Below, in pieces: positions 32,494-41,400 of a stretch of 64,000 bases of DNA. The notes below the pieces were generated by a model. It was not told the origin of the DNA. It did no database searches and worked only from the letters and a program-made list of their open reading frames with translations. A program made the translations under genes and the position numbers. Every line of letters starts with the position of its first letter. Within the stretch, counting starts at the first letter, position 1. Source of the DNA: JBBDXI01 sp040902425 (lineage in GTDB: Bacteria; Planctomycetota; Phycisphaerae; Phycisphaerales; UBA1924); contig JBBDXI010000045.1 in the NCBI GenBank assembly GCA_040902425.1, forward strand, positions 1-64,000. Reading direction: 5' to 3'.

Positions 32494-35448
32494 TCAGCGC
32501 TGCTGGCCGCCCTCCGGCGTTGCCGGCGCCGGGACCTGGGGCTGGCCCACGGGCTCGCCGAACATGAAGCCGCCGAAGCCGCGCATCCCCCCGCCGCCGC
32601 TGCCGTAGATGTACTGGGCGTCGAGGGCCTTCTCGATGCGGGTCTTGCTCTCGGTGAGGTGGGCGAGCGTGTAGGCGTCGAGCTTCGTCGCCCCGTTCTT
32701 CTCGATGAGCTTGGCGATGCGGCCCTGCAGGTCGCGGAGCTTCATCGCCGAGAGCGTCGCGATCGGCCGCCCGGCAGCGCCGAAGGTCTCCCCGAGGGCC
32801 AGGTCGATGAGGCGGTCCAGGTGCTCCCGCTGCAGGTTGCGGCGGAGGCTGCTGATCATCGGCTCGCGGGAGGTGAAGCTCTTGCCGACGGTGGTGTCCA
32901 GCTCGGTCCAGATGGAGGCGCTGACGGTGTCGAGCAGCTCCGGCAGGGTCACGGCGTCCTCGCCGCGGGGGATCAGGAACTCGTTGTCGTACACACGCCT
33001 GAGCGTGGTGGGGTTCATGAGCATCGTCAGCGCCGAGGCCTGCACGCCCATGATCCGGTCGTGGATCGGCCACGTCGGCTCGGCGCCGGGGTTGCTGCCG
33101 TTGTCGAGCCACTTGTCCACGCTCATCCGCTGGAGGAGCTCGCTGCTCAGGTTGTAGCACTCGTCCAGGAACGTGTTCTCGATGATGAACTTCAGCGCCG
33201 CCCGCTGCTGCGCCGCCGGCACCGGGTTGATCGGCGCCCGGTTCCCCGGGTCGCCCTTCTTGTCACGGTGGATAAAGGCCCCGCCCAGCCAGTTGGCCAT
33301 GATGTTGATCGCTTCCATCTGGGTGCTCAGCGTGATCTGGTACCCGCGACGTGCCTTGCTCCAGCTGTCCCCGTCCTTCACGAACTTCTCGAGGATCTTG
33401 CCGCGCTGGAAGCGGGCGAGCTTCATGCGGCTGACGGCGTAGTCGCGGGGGTCGGCGGCGAAGTCGTAGCGCCGGGCCAGGGGGTCCGGCCCGCCGGTGT
33501 CCTCGTCCGTGGCGTAGGTGAGCTCGGGCTCGCTGACGCGCTTGAGGATGTCCTTCTGGTCGCCCGAGCCGTAGCCGAACTCGATCGCCCACAGGTCGTA
33601 GGGGCCGACGCCGATCATGGTGTAGTCGCCCTGGGTGGCCCCGTCGCCGTCCATCTTGATGTTGACCGGGATGTAGTCCATCACCGAGCCGGCGAAGGGC
33701 TTCTTGCCCTTGACCTCCTCACTGTTGATCTGCGCCATCGAGTAGATGCTGGAGGAGCGGAAGTTGTGGCGCAGGCCCAGCGTGTGCCCGACCTCGTGGG
33801 CGGTCAGGTCCGCCAGCATGGGGCCCAGGAACCACTCGGGGATGCCGTCGATCAGGTCGGGCTTCTCGACCTTCTTCTCGTCCTTCTTCTCGTCCTTCTT
33901 CTCGTCGTCCTTCTTCTCGCCCTCGGGCTGCTGGTCCTCATCGAGGATGCCCAGGCACTCCAGCTGCAGGCCCAGCACGGCCATGTCGTTGGCCTTGCCG
34001 TAGGACGCCATGCAGAGGCCGGCGTGCGGGTCGAGCACCGACGCCAGGCGCTGGAAATCGGGGTTCTGCGTGGCCGCGGCGGACTGCCCGCCGGCGGCGC
34101 GCCCGCCGTACTTCAGGATGCCCGCGGCCCGCTCGGTGATCATCTGCTCCCGGCCCTCGGGGCTGGCGAGCCGGACGCGCGGGTCCCAGCGCGGGTTGCG
34201 GTCGAGCCAGGCGATCGTCTCGGGGCTCATCCCCTCCATCGCGACGGCCGCGGGCAGGAACTCGTTGGACTGGTACCAGAAATGGCGGATCCAGCCGTCG
34301 GTGAGGATGATGTCGGCGTCGAAGATCTCGCCGGTCATGGGGTGGCGCCGGCTCGGGCCGATGGCGGTGCCGATGTCGTTGGCGACCCAGCGGATGAAGT
34401 TGTAGCGGACATCCTCGGGGTGCTTTTCCATGTGAGCCCCGGTCTCCTTGTCCTGGTAGTAGACCTCGATGGCGTCCACGATGCCCACCTTCTCGAAGGC
34501 CTTGTTCCAGTGGAGCACGCCCTCCTTGATCCAGCGGCGGTAGCGCGGCGGGACGGTGCTCTCGACGTAGAAGATGATGGGCTTCTTGGCCGGGCTCACC
34601 TTGAGGTTGGGGTCGCGCTTCTCCAGGTTCCAGCGGGTGATGTAGCGGTTCCAGACCTCGTCGGCGCGGAACTTGCTGAGGTCGCGGTACGACACGGTGA
34701 AGTACCCGACGCGCTCGTCGGCCTTGCGGGGCTTGTAGCCGGTGTTGTCCTTGATGAGCGAGATCGAGTAGTGGAAGGTCTTGAGCTGGCCGCCGGCCAC
34801 GGGGAGCTCGAAGCCCAGCTCGACGTTCTCGGGGAAGGCCTTGGCGGACTTGACCATGGCGAGGCGCTTGTTGGCGCCGCCGCCGAGCCCGCCGTAGAAG
34901 GTGTTGAGGCTGCCGACGAGCAGCTCGTCCATGTCGACGACCGGCTGGCCATTGGGGCCCATGCAGACGATCGGGACATCCACCAGGACGCGGTCCACGA
35001 AGGTCTTGCCGATGGCGTCCTTGGTCTCCGGGTCGCCGGAGGCGCGGACGTCGATCTGAGGCTCGACGAGGGCGAGACGCTTGTCGACGCGCTTCCAGTA
35101 CACGTAGCGGACGCCGGCGTGGAGGCCGGCGAAGGTCTCCCCGGTGGGCACGGTCATGGCGAAGAGGTGCCGCTGGTTTGCCCACCCCCGGGGGAGCTCG
35201 GCGAGCATCTGGTGGTCCTTGGCGCGGACCCAGATGCTGTAGAGGCTGTCGCCGTCGTCGGTCCTCGAGCGGACCGGCTCGAAGCCGTCGGAGACCTCCT
35301 TCCAGGTGGGGAACTCGGGCTTCTTGTCGTCACGCTGGGCGCCGCCGCCCGGCGTCTGGGGTGCCTGCGGCTGATCCTGGGCGAGGGCGGGGGGGGGGCC
35401 GAGGGCCAGGACGGATCCGGCGATGGCGGACAGCAGGCGGGTGCTCAT
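32494..35448 (-). CDS. Secreted zinc metalloprotease, DUF5117/DUF4953 type
   Basis: A 984-aa exported protein. The signal peptide is at 1-24 (MSTRLLSAIAGSVLALGPPPALAQ). A domain like DUF5117 follows, with PTGETFAGLHAGVRYVYWKRVDKRLALVEPQIDVRASGD and FHYSISLI...GYKPRKADERVGYFTVSYRDL. Then comes the metallopeptidase, with HEVGHTLGLRH from His 551: a complete metzincin-type HExxHxxGxxH, and SVMDY as the Met-turn region. The Glu/Lys-rich segment DEKKDEKKDEKK before it is a flexible insert. It probably acts in the periplasm or outside. AAGGAG lies eight bases before the ATG; the frame upstream of it is not coding-like. Confidence 0.9.
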   Translation of the reverse strand: MSTRLLSAIAGSVLALGPPPALAQDQPQAPQTPGGGAQRDDKKPEFPTWKEVSDGFEPVRSRTDDGDSLYSIWVRAKDHQMLAELPRGWANQRHLFAMTVPTGETFAGLHAGVRYVYWKRVDKRLALVEPQIDVRASGDPETKDAIGKTFVDRVLVDVPIVCMGPNGQPVVDMDELLVGSLNTFYGGLGGGANKRLAMVKSAKAFPENVELGFELPVAGGQLKTFHYSISLIKDNTGYKPRKADERVGYFTVSYRDLSKFRADEVWNRYITRWNLEKRDPNLKVSPAKKPIIFYVESTVPPRYRRWIKEGVLHWNKAFEKVGIVDAIEVYYQDKETGAHMEKHPEDVRYNFIRWVANDIGTAIGPSRRHPMTGEIFDADIILTDGWIRHFWYQSNEFLPAAVAMEGMSPETIAWLDRNPRWDPRVRLASPEGREQMITERAAGILKYGGRAAGGQSAAATQNPDFQRLASVLDPHAGLCMASYGKANDMAVLGLQLECLGILDEDQQPEGEKKDDEKKDEKKDEKKVEKPDLIDGIPEWFLGPMLADLTAHEVGHTLGLRHNFRSSSIYSMAQINSEEVKGKKPFAGSVMDYIPVNIKMDGDGATQGDYTMIGVGPYDLWAIEFGYGSGDQKDILKRVSEPELTYATDEDTGGPDPLARRYDFAADPRDYAVSRMKLARFQRGKILEKFVKDGDSWSKARRGYQITLSTQMEAINIMANWLGGAFIHRDKKGDPGNRAPINPVPAAQQRAALKFIIENTFLDECYNLSSELLQRMSVDKWLDNGSNPGAEPTWPIHDRIMGVQASALTMLMNPTTLRRVYDNEFLIPRGEDAVTLPELLDTVSASIWTELDTTVGKSFTSREPMISSLRRNLQREHLDRLIDLALGETFGAAGRPIATLSAMKLRDLQGRIAKLIEKNGATKLDAYTLAHLTESKTRIEKALDAQYIYGSGGGGMRGFGGFMFGEPVGQPQVPAPATPEGGQQR

Positions 35449-35687
35449 CGGGTCAACTCCTTCGGGGCCGGCGCCCGGGATGCCGGGCGGGGCGGTCAGA
35501 CGGCGTTCGCTCTTCGTGCATGAGATCGGGCTCGGTCGGCTTTCCGTCGCACCGGGCCTGATTCGGGGTTGGAAACGGGGGGCAGGTTCGCGGTAGAGGG
35601 CTTGTGGGGGGTCCTTTGGAGGGGCGCGGCCCGGCGCAAACACATGCAGGGCCGGGGGCTGCGCTCAGGGGGAGAACGATAGGTCCC

Positions 35688-36710
35688 CTAGGGGGATTGC
35701 GGGAGGGCGGGGCCCACCAGCATCATCACGGCGAGGGTGACGGCCATGAAGATGGCCACGGAGAGCTGGAAGGGGCGGTCCTTGGCCGCCAGCTCGGTCG
35801 GGTCGTCGTACACCCCCCGCTCCAGGAGGACGATGCACCGGAGCAGGCCGTAGGTGGCGGGGAGCATGGTGAGCCAGAGGAGGTTGAAGCCGCGCTGGTA
35901 GTGCTCGCCCCGGTCCTGGACGTACCCCGAGTACGTGACGAGGGTGGCGACCCCTGTAACGACGACCGCCATGCGGAGGAGTTCGTCGGTGTAGTGGTGG
36001 AGGACGCGCCGGCCGGAGGCGGCGTCCTCGCCCATGGTCCGGCGCTCGCCCAGGCGCTTGCCGAAGGCGAGGAACATGGAGATGAAGAAGACCACGTCCA
36101 GCAGCCAGGCGCTGGGCGCGACTCCGGCCGCGGCGCACCCCCCCAGCACCCGCAGGACAAAGCCGCTGGCGAGGCTGATGACGTCGATGACGGTGGCCCG
36201 CTTGAGGTAGAGGCTGTAGAGGGTCGTGTTGAGGATGTAGACGGCCACGGCCGCGGCCAGCCACCCGGCGGCGGACAGTGCGGCGCGGGGCCCCGGGTCC
36301 GGGAGGGCCGCAAGGAGGATCGAGAGGCCGGAGAGGCCGAAGAGGGCGGCGGCCCAGGTCTTGGCGGTGGCGACGGAGATGTGGCCGGCGGCGATGGGGC
36401 GGCGGCGCTTGCGGGGGTGGGCCCGGTCCTCATCGACATCGCGGATGTCGTTGACGATGTAGCAGGCCGAGGAGGCGAAGCCGAAGGCGAGGACCGCGCC
36501 GACGACGGCCAGTGCGGTGGACCACGTGAACAGGTGGCCCCCGCCGGTGGCGATGGCGTAGATCGGCCCGACGACCACGAAGGCGTTCTTGGCCCACTGG
36601 TGGGGACGGGCGAGGCGGATGAGCGAGGCCCACCGCGAGGGGCCACCCGCGGACCCCGGGCGCTCGGGCGGGGTCGCGGCGGGGGCGTGGGCGGCTTCGG
36701 CGGTGGGCAT
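35688..36710 (-). CDS. UbiA-family prenyltransferase, decaprenyl-phosphate phosphoribosyltransferase-like
   Basis: A 340-aa integral membrane protein with about eight or nine hydrophobic helices. NDIRDVDEDR at 87-96 is the first Asp-rich motif (NDxxDxxxD). ASLIRLARPHQWAKNAFVVVGPIYA is the characteristic opening of the DPPR-synthase branch, which transfers phosphoribose to a polyprenyl phosphate for cell-wall arabinose. VTYSGYVQDRGEHYQRGFNLLWLTMLPATYGLLRCIVLLERGVYDDPTELAAKDRPFQLS holds the second motif. Other UbiA enzymes (haem O, menaquinone) fit less well. The ATG at 36710 is taken; the longer open frame upstream is not coding-like. Catalytic branch moderately sure, family sure. Confidence 0.82.
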   Translation of the reverse strand: MPTAEAAHAPAATPPERPGSAGGPSRWASLIRLARPHQWAKNAFVVVGPIYAIATGGGHLFTWSTALAVVGAVLAFGFASSACYIVNDIRDVDEDRAHPRKRRRPIAAGHISVATAKTWAAALFGLSGLSILLAALPDPGPRAALSAAGWLAAAVAVYILNTTLYSLYLKRATVIDVISLASGFVLRVLGGCAAAGVAPSAWLLDVVFFISMFLAFGKRLGERRTMGEDAASGRRVLHHYTDELLRMAVVVTGVATLVTYSGYVQDRGEHYQRGFNLLWLTMLPATYGLLRCIVLLERGVYDDPTELAAKDRPFQLSVAIFMAVTLAVMMLVGPALPQSP

Positions 36711-36841
36711 GGGGGACTGACTGGATCGTCCGGAGACGGGGCGGGGCGTGTGAAAAGGGTGGGTGCGCGGGCGAAGGCGGAGCGGGGGTAGTACGCGGGC
36801 GGGTGAGCGCAGGATCGGCGCGGATGGCGGACCCCGTGGCT

Positions 36842-37760
36842 CTAGGCCGCCGACCAAGGGCCGCCGGGTGACCAGCGAACATCGCCATCAAGCGGCGACG
36901 GTTCACGCGTGAGACCGAGAGGAAACGCGAGAAACGAGCCGACCAGTCGGCCCAGTTCGGGCAATGCCGGCGGCCCTGCGAGTCCGGTTCGCCGGGTGAA
37001 GGCGGCCCATTGGGCCTGCTTCGCGGGGTCGGCGAGGAACTCATCCGTGAGCGAGGGGCATCCCGGATGGAATGGTGGTGCGGCGTCGCTCGAACGTGGC
37101 CCGGATGGCGCGGGCGAGCGTGCGTGCGTCGAAGGGGAACGAGCGCGCGATCGTCCACAGATCGAAGAAGTCCTTCATCCGCGTGTTCGCGATGCCCAGG
37201 GTCACCAGGGCTTCCAGCTTCTCGGCGATGACCGTCTCCCTCGGGTAGGCACGGAGGCGGGGCGCGGGATGGCCCAGCAGCGTTGGGTAGTCGAGCGGCT
37301 CCGCCTCCGGGGACACCGCGTCGCCCGTTCCGACATCCACCTGGCAGCGGATGGTCGCGGTCCCCAGCGCGGCGTGCAGCGTGGCACGCAGGCCGCCGTA
37401 CTCCTGCGCCTCGCGGATGGGCCGGACCTCAATCGAGGCTGCGTTGAAACGGAGCCCGTCATCGTAAACCGCAAGGCCGCAGAGATCGGTCAGGACCCCT
37501 CGGAGCGAGTCGGCCGTGATCTCTCCGAGGCCGAGGAGGTCAAGGTCGCGGGTGGGGCGTGCGGGCGCGGCCTGCCACGCGAGCAAGAGCATCGCCCCCT
37601 TGAGCACGAAGCGCCGGCTGTGCGCCGAGACGCTGAGCCGGTAGAGGAACCGCTCGATCGCGTAGAGCACCAGGACATACTCCAGCTCCTGGGCGCGGGC
37701 GCGGGCGAGGTTCAGGAGGCGCTGCCGCACCGACGCCGTGATGTTGCTCGGCCCCGTCAC
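36842..37760 (-). pseudogene. abiEii: AbiEii-type nucleotidyltransferase toxin, frameshifted near its end
   Basis: Toxin half of an AbiE toxin-antitoxin or phage-defence pair. The 239-codon open part has RRFVLKGAMLLLAW and RPTRDLDLLG (the DNA-polymerase-beta-type motif), RETVIAEKLEALVTLG and TRMKDFFDLWTIA. It stops at 37041 after SGMPLAHG. In the next frame the expected C-terminus continues: TDEFLADPAKQAQWAAF, then a Leu/Pro-rich stretch to VRWSPGGPW, with a stop at 36842. Removing one C from the CCCC near 37055 restores the frame. The GTG overlaps the antitoxin stop. Either a real one-base insertion or a sequencing error; nearby essential genes show no such errors. Confidence 0.8.
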
Positions 37761-38355
37761 GCGAGGGCCTCCATGAAGGGCCGCATGACGTTGGCGACGC
37801 GCAGCAGCCGTGCAAACCGCCAGATCTCGTCCATGCCCGCCTTCCGCCGGCGCCAGCAGTCGCGGAGCGCTTCGGCGGCGACATCCTGTCCGACGAGGGA
37901 GCGGAACTTGAAGCAGTCAGCGACGGTCTTCGCGGGCTGTAGACGCGGATGGGGATGCCGTGGATGCGCTCCTCGACGATCCCGGCGGCGAGGGTCGCGG
38001 GCGATGCCCGGACGATCCGGAGCCTGGGGTAGTCGAGCGTCGGGGGCCTCGCCTTGTGCGGGATGGTGATCCAGACCTCGGCGGGATTCTGGGTCGTGAG
38101 GTCGTGGATTCGCAGCGCCGTCAGCAGGCAGAACACCCCGTGCGGAACCCGCGCGGCGACCAGGAGAAGGCCCTGCTTCTCGCCGAGGTCCGCATCGGGG
38201 AGCATGTACAGGCCGCGCCCGACGCGCGTCAGCCTCCCCACCGCGACCAGCCGGGCAAGGGCGGAGCGCGGCAGGCCGCCGCGTGCCAGGTCGCCTGCGC
38301 GGGCAATTCCAAGGCGGCGGACCCGGTCGAGGATGACGGACGTGGAGGGAGCCAT
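37757..38355 (-). pseudogene. abiEi: AbiEi-type antitoxin, frameshifted
   Basis: Antitoxin partner of the next gene. The N-terminal part has a winged-helix domain: GIARAGDLARGGLPRSALARLVAVGRLTRVGRGLYMLP. HGVFCLLTALRIHDLTTQNPAEVWITIP and ERIHGIPIRVYSP follow. There the frame breaks, and the family motif AKTVADCFKFRSLVGQDVAAEALRDCW continues in another frame to the stop at 37757. One missing G near 37936 explains it. The ATG at 38355 is the first of the frame. Each gene of the pair therefore carries one single-base frameshift. If real, both proteins are probably inactive. Confidence 0.8.
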
Positions 38356-38437
38356 GGGTACAAATCGTCGGCGATGATAGGGTAGTTGCCGACGTTTTGG
38401 ACCGGATCCGAAACCAAAACAACCGGCGGCGACTCCC

Positions 38438-41400
38438 TCAGAGGGCTGTCGCCCTGGCCCAGAGTTCGTCGAGCCGCTTGATGGAGACCGGCTGGGCGGT
38501 GCCGAGTTCCTGGGCGAAGACCGAGACGCGGTACTCCTCGACCAGCCAGCGGTACGCGCCCAGGGCCTCGAGCTGGGGGGTCCCGGGCTCGATGTCGGCG
38601 CCGGCCGCCGCCCGGTCGGTGAAGCGGCGCCAGTAGGGGTTGAAGTCGGTCATCAGGCGGTAGTCTCGGTTGAGGCCGGCGTTCTGGAACTTCGCGAGGC
38701 GGAACTCGATGGCGTTGAGGTAGCGCGGGAAGTGGCGGAGGTGCTCCCACGGGGTCCGGCGGAGGAAGGCGCGGGGGAGGAGGTAGAGGAGCTGCTGGCG
38801 GATGTCGGCGATCGTGGGCTCCCACGCCGGCGGGATCCTCCGGGCGAGGTGGAGGGCGAGGGTGTGGCGGGAGTCGAGGATGCGGGCGACGAGGGCGCCG
38901 GTCTCCTGGGCGATCTCGTGGAGGCGCGGGGCGCCGGCGTCGAGGCGGGCGCGGAACTGGTCGCGGGTGCGGATGGGGACCGGGGGGACAACGGCACTGG
39001 CGGGCGCGGCTGCGCCGCTCAAGCCGCCAGTGGCTCCCTTCGTCTCGGCGAGGAACACGCGCTCGGCGATGAGGTCGGAGAGCTCGCTCTGGAGCGCCTC
39101 GGAGCCGCCGTGGGTGGCGTACTGCAGGGACATCCGCCCGAGGTCCGGGATGATGCGGAGCTGGTAGAGGAGCTCATCGCGTGACTGGAGGATGAACAGG
39201 CGGCGGAGTCCGGCGCGGGTGGCGGCCGCGGCGGCCTGGGGGGAGTCCATCAGTCGCAGCGAGACGGAGGTCTGCTCGTCGGTGAGGGCGGGGTAGGCGA
39301 TGAGCTTCAGGCCGCCGCGGTCCACGTCCATGCGCTCGGGGAGGTCGCCGAAGTCCCAGTCGGTGATGCCCTGGCGCTCGAGCGTGCCCCTGGCCAGCTT
39401 GCCGAAGCTCGCCCTGGCCTTGGCCGCGAGGCGCGTGCGGAGTTCGGCGAGGTCGCGGCCCTGGGCGAGTTCCTTGCCCTTCTCGTCGATCACGCGGAAG
39501 TTCATCTTCAGGTGGTCGGGGATGGCGCGGGGCTGCCACGCGGAGCGGGGGATGGTGATGCCCTTGAGGGCGCCGACCTTCGCCTCGAGGGCGACGAAGA
39601 GGCTGCCCTGGGCGAAGGGCAGTTCGCGGGCGCACTGCTCGGCGAGGGCGGGGATGGGGTCGAGGAGCTTGCGCCAGGCCTTGGGGAGGCAGCGGAAGAG
39701 GGCGGCGATTTTTTCCGCCAGCATGCCGGGGACGAGCCACTCGGGCTTTTCGGCGTCGAGGGCCAGCAGCGCCTCGATGGGCACGGTCATGGTGATGCCG
39801 TCGGCGGTCTCGCCGGGCTCGTAGAGATACTGGAGGTTGAGGCGCGTCCCGGCCGCGGGGAGCGTGTCGGGGAAGCGCTCGGGCGTGATGGCCCCGGGGG
39901 TTGCGTGGACGATGTCGGCCCAGGTCATGAGGAGGGAGTCGCCGCGGGCGCGGGGCGAGGCCGGAGGCCGGAGTGTGGCGGGCGCTTCGTGCACCCCTTC
40001 AGGGTGCAACGGGAGAGGGGGCCGGTTACCGGGGGTGTCGCTCGAAGACTCGCTCAACCCCCGGCTACTGACGTTCAGCCCTTCGGGCTGGGGAGCGTTG
40101 CGCGGCTTTTCTCGCTTCGCTTCATCGGCCCGGGGGCGAGCGGGGTCCTCGCCCCGGAGCCACTTCTGCATGGTGGCGACGCTGTGGACCCAGGCGGGAA
40201 CCCGGGCGTCGTAGAAATCGAAGATGGCCTTGGCGCCGGCGAGCAGGTCGGGCTTGCGGGCCTTGGCCTCGACGGCGCGGACTTCGGCCATGAGCTTCTG
40301 GTTGCGCTCGAGGAACTTCCAGTCCGCGGCGGTGTCGCCCTCAACGAGGGCGTGGTGGATGAAGAGGTCGCGGGCGGTCTTGGGGTCGATGGGGCCGAGC
40401 GGGACGCGCCGGCGGGCGACGATCTCGAGGCCGAAGAGCATCACCTTCTCAGAGGTGTACGCCTGGCCGCCGTCCTTGCTGTAGTGGGGGTCGAAGTGCG
40501 ACTTCTTGACCAGGTGGAGCGCGAGCGGCTCGATCCACTGGGGCTCGATGCGGGCCGCGGTGCGCGCGTAGAGCTTGGTGGTCTGGACGAGTTCGGCCGC
40601 CATGACCCAGCGCGGGCCCTTGCGGAAGAGGCCGGAGCCGGGGAAGAGGTTGAACTTGCTGGCGCGGGGGCCGGTGTAGTCGAAGGAGTCGGCGGTCGAG
40701 CGGGTGCCGATGCTGGAGAGGAGGCCGGAGAGGAGGGAGCGGTGGATGGCGGCATAGGTGTCGTCCAGTGGCACAGGCGTCCCGCCTGTGTTCCGGACAT
40801 CGGTGTGTCGCTGGCGCGAAGACACAGGCGGGACGCCTGTGCCACTGGGTCCATCTTCGTGCCACGGCTTCGCCCCGGCTCGGCGGGGCAAGCCGTGCCG
40901 TGACTCGGGAGGCGCGCCGCGCTCGGCACGGCTTGCCGCCGAAGACGGCGTCGAAGCCGTGGCACGGGCGTGGATCAGGCCCATGTCGGCGAGCTGCGCG
41001 TGGAGCTGTTGGTGGACATCCTCCCACTCGCGCATCCGCATGAACGAGAGGAAGTTGGTCTGGCACCACTTGCGGAGGCGGCTGCCGGAGAGCTTCTCGC
41101 CCTGCTCGCGCCACTCCTTCCAGAGCTTGAGCAGCGACAGGAAGTCGGAGTTCTCGTCCTTCCACTGGGCGTGGGCCTGGTCGGCGGCGTCCTGCTTGAG
41201 CATGGGGCGCTCGCGGGGGTCCTGGATCTCGAGCGCGGCGGCGATGATGAGGACATCGTCGAGGGCTTTCTCCTCGATCGCCTGGAGGATCATGCGGCCG
41301 ATGCGGGGGTCGGTGGGGAGCTTGGCGAGCTGGGAGCCCAGGGGTGTGAGGCGGAAGGTCTCGCGGGAAGGCGAGGGGCACTGCTGCGCGGCGAGGACGC

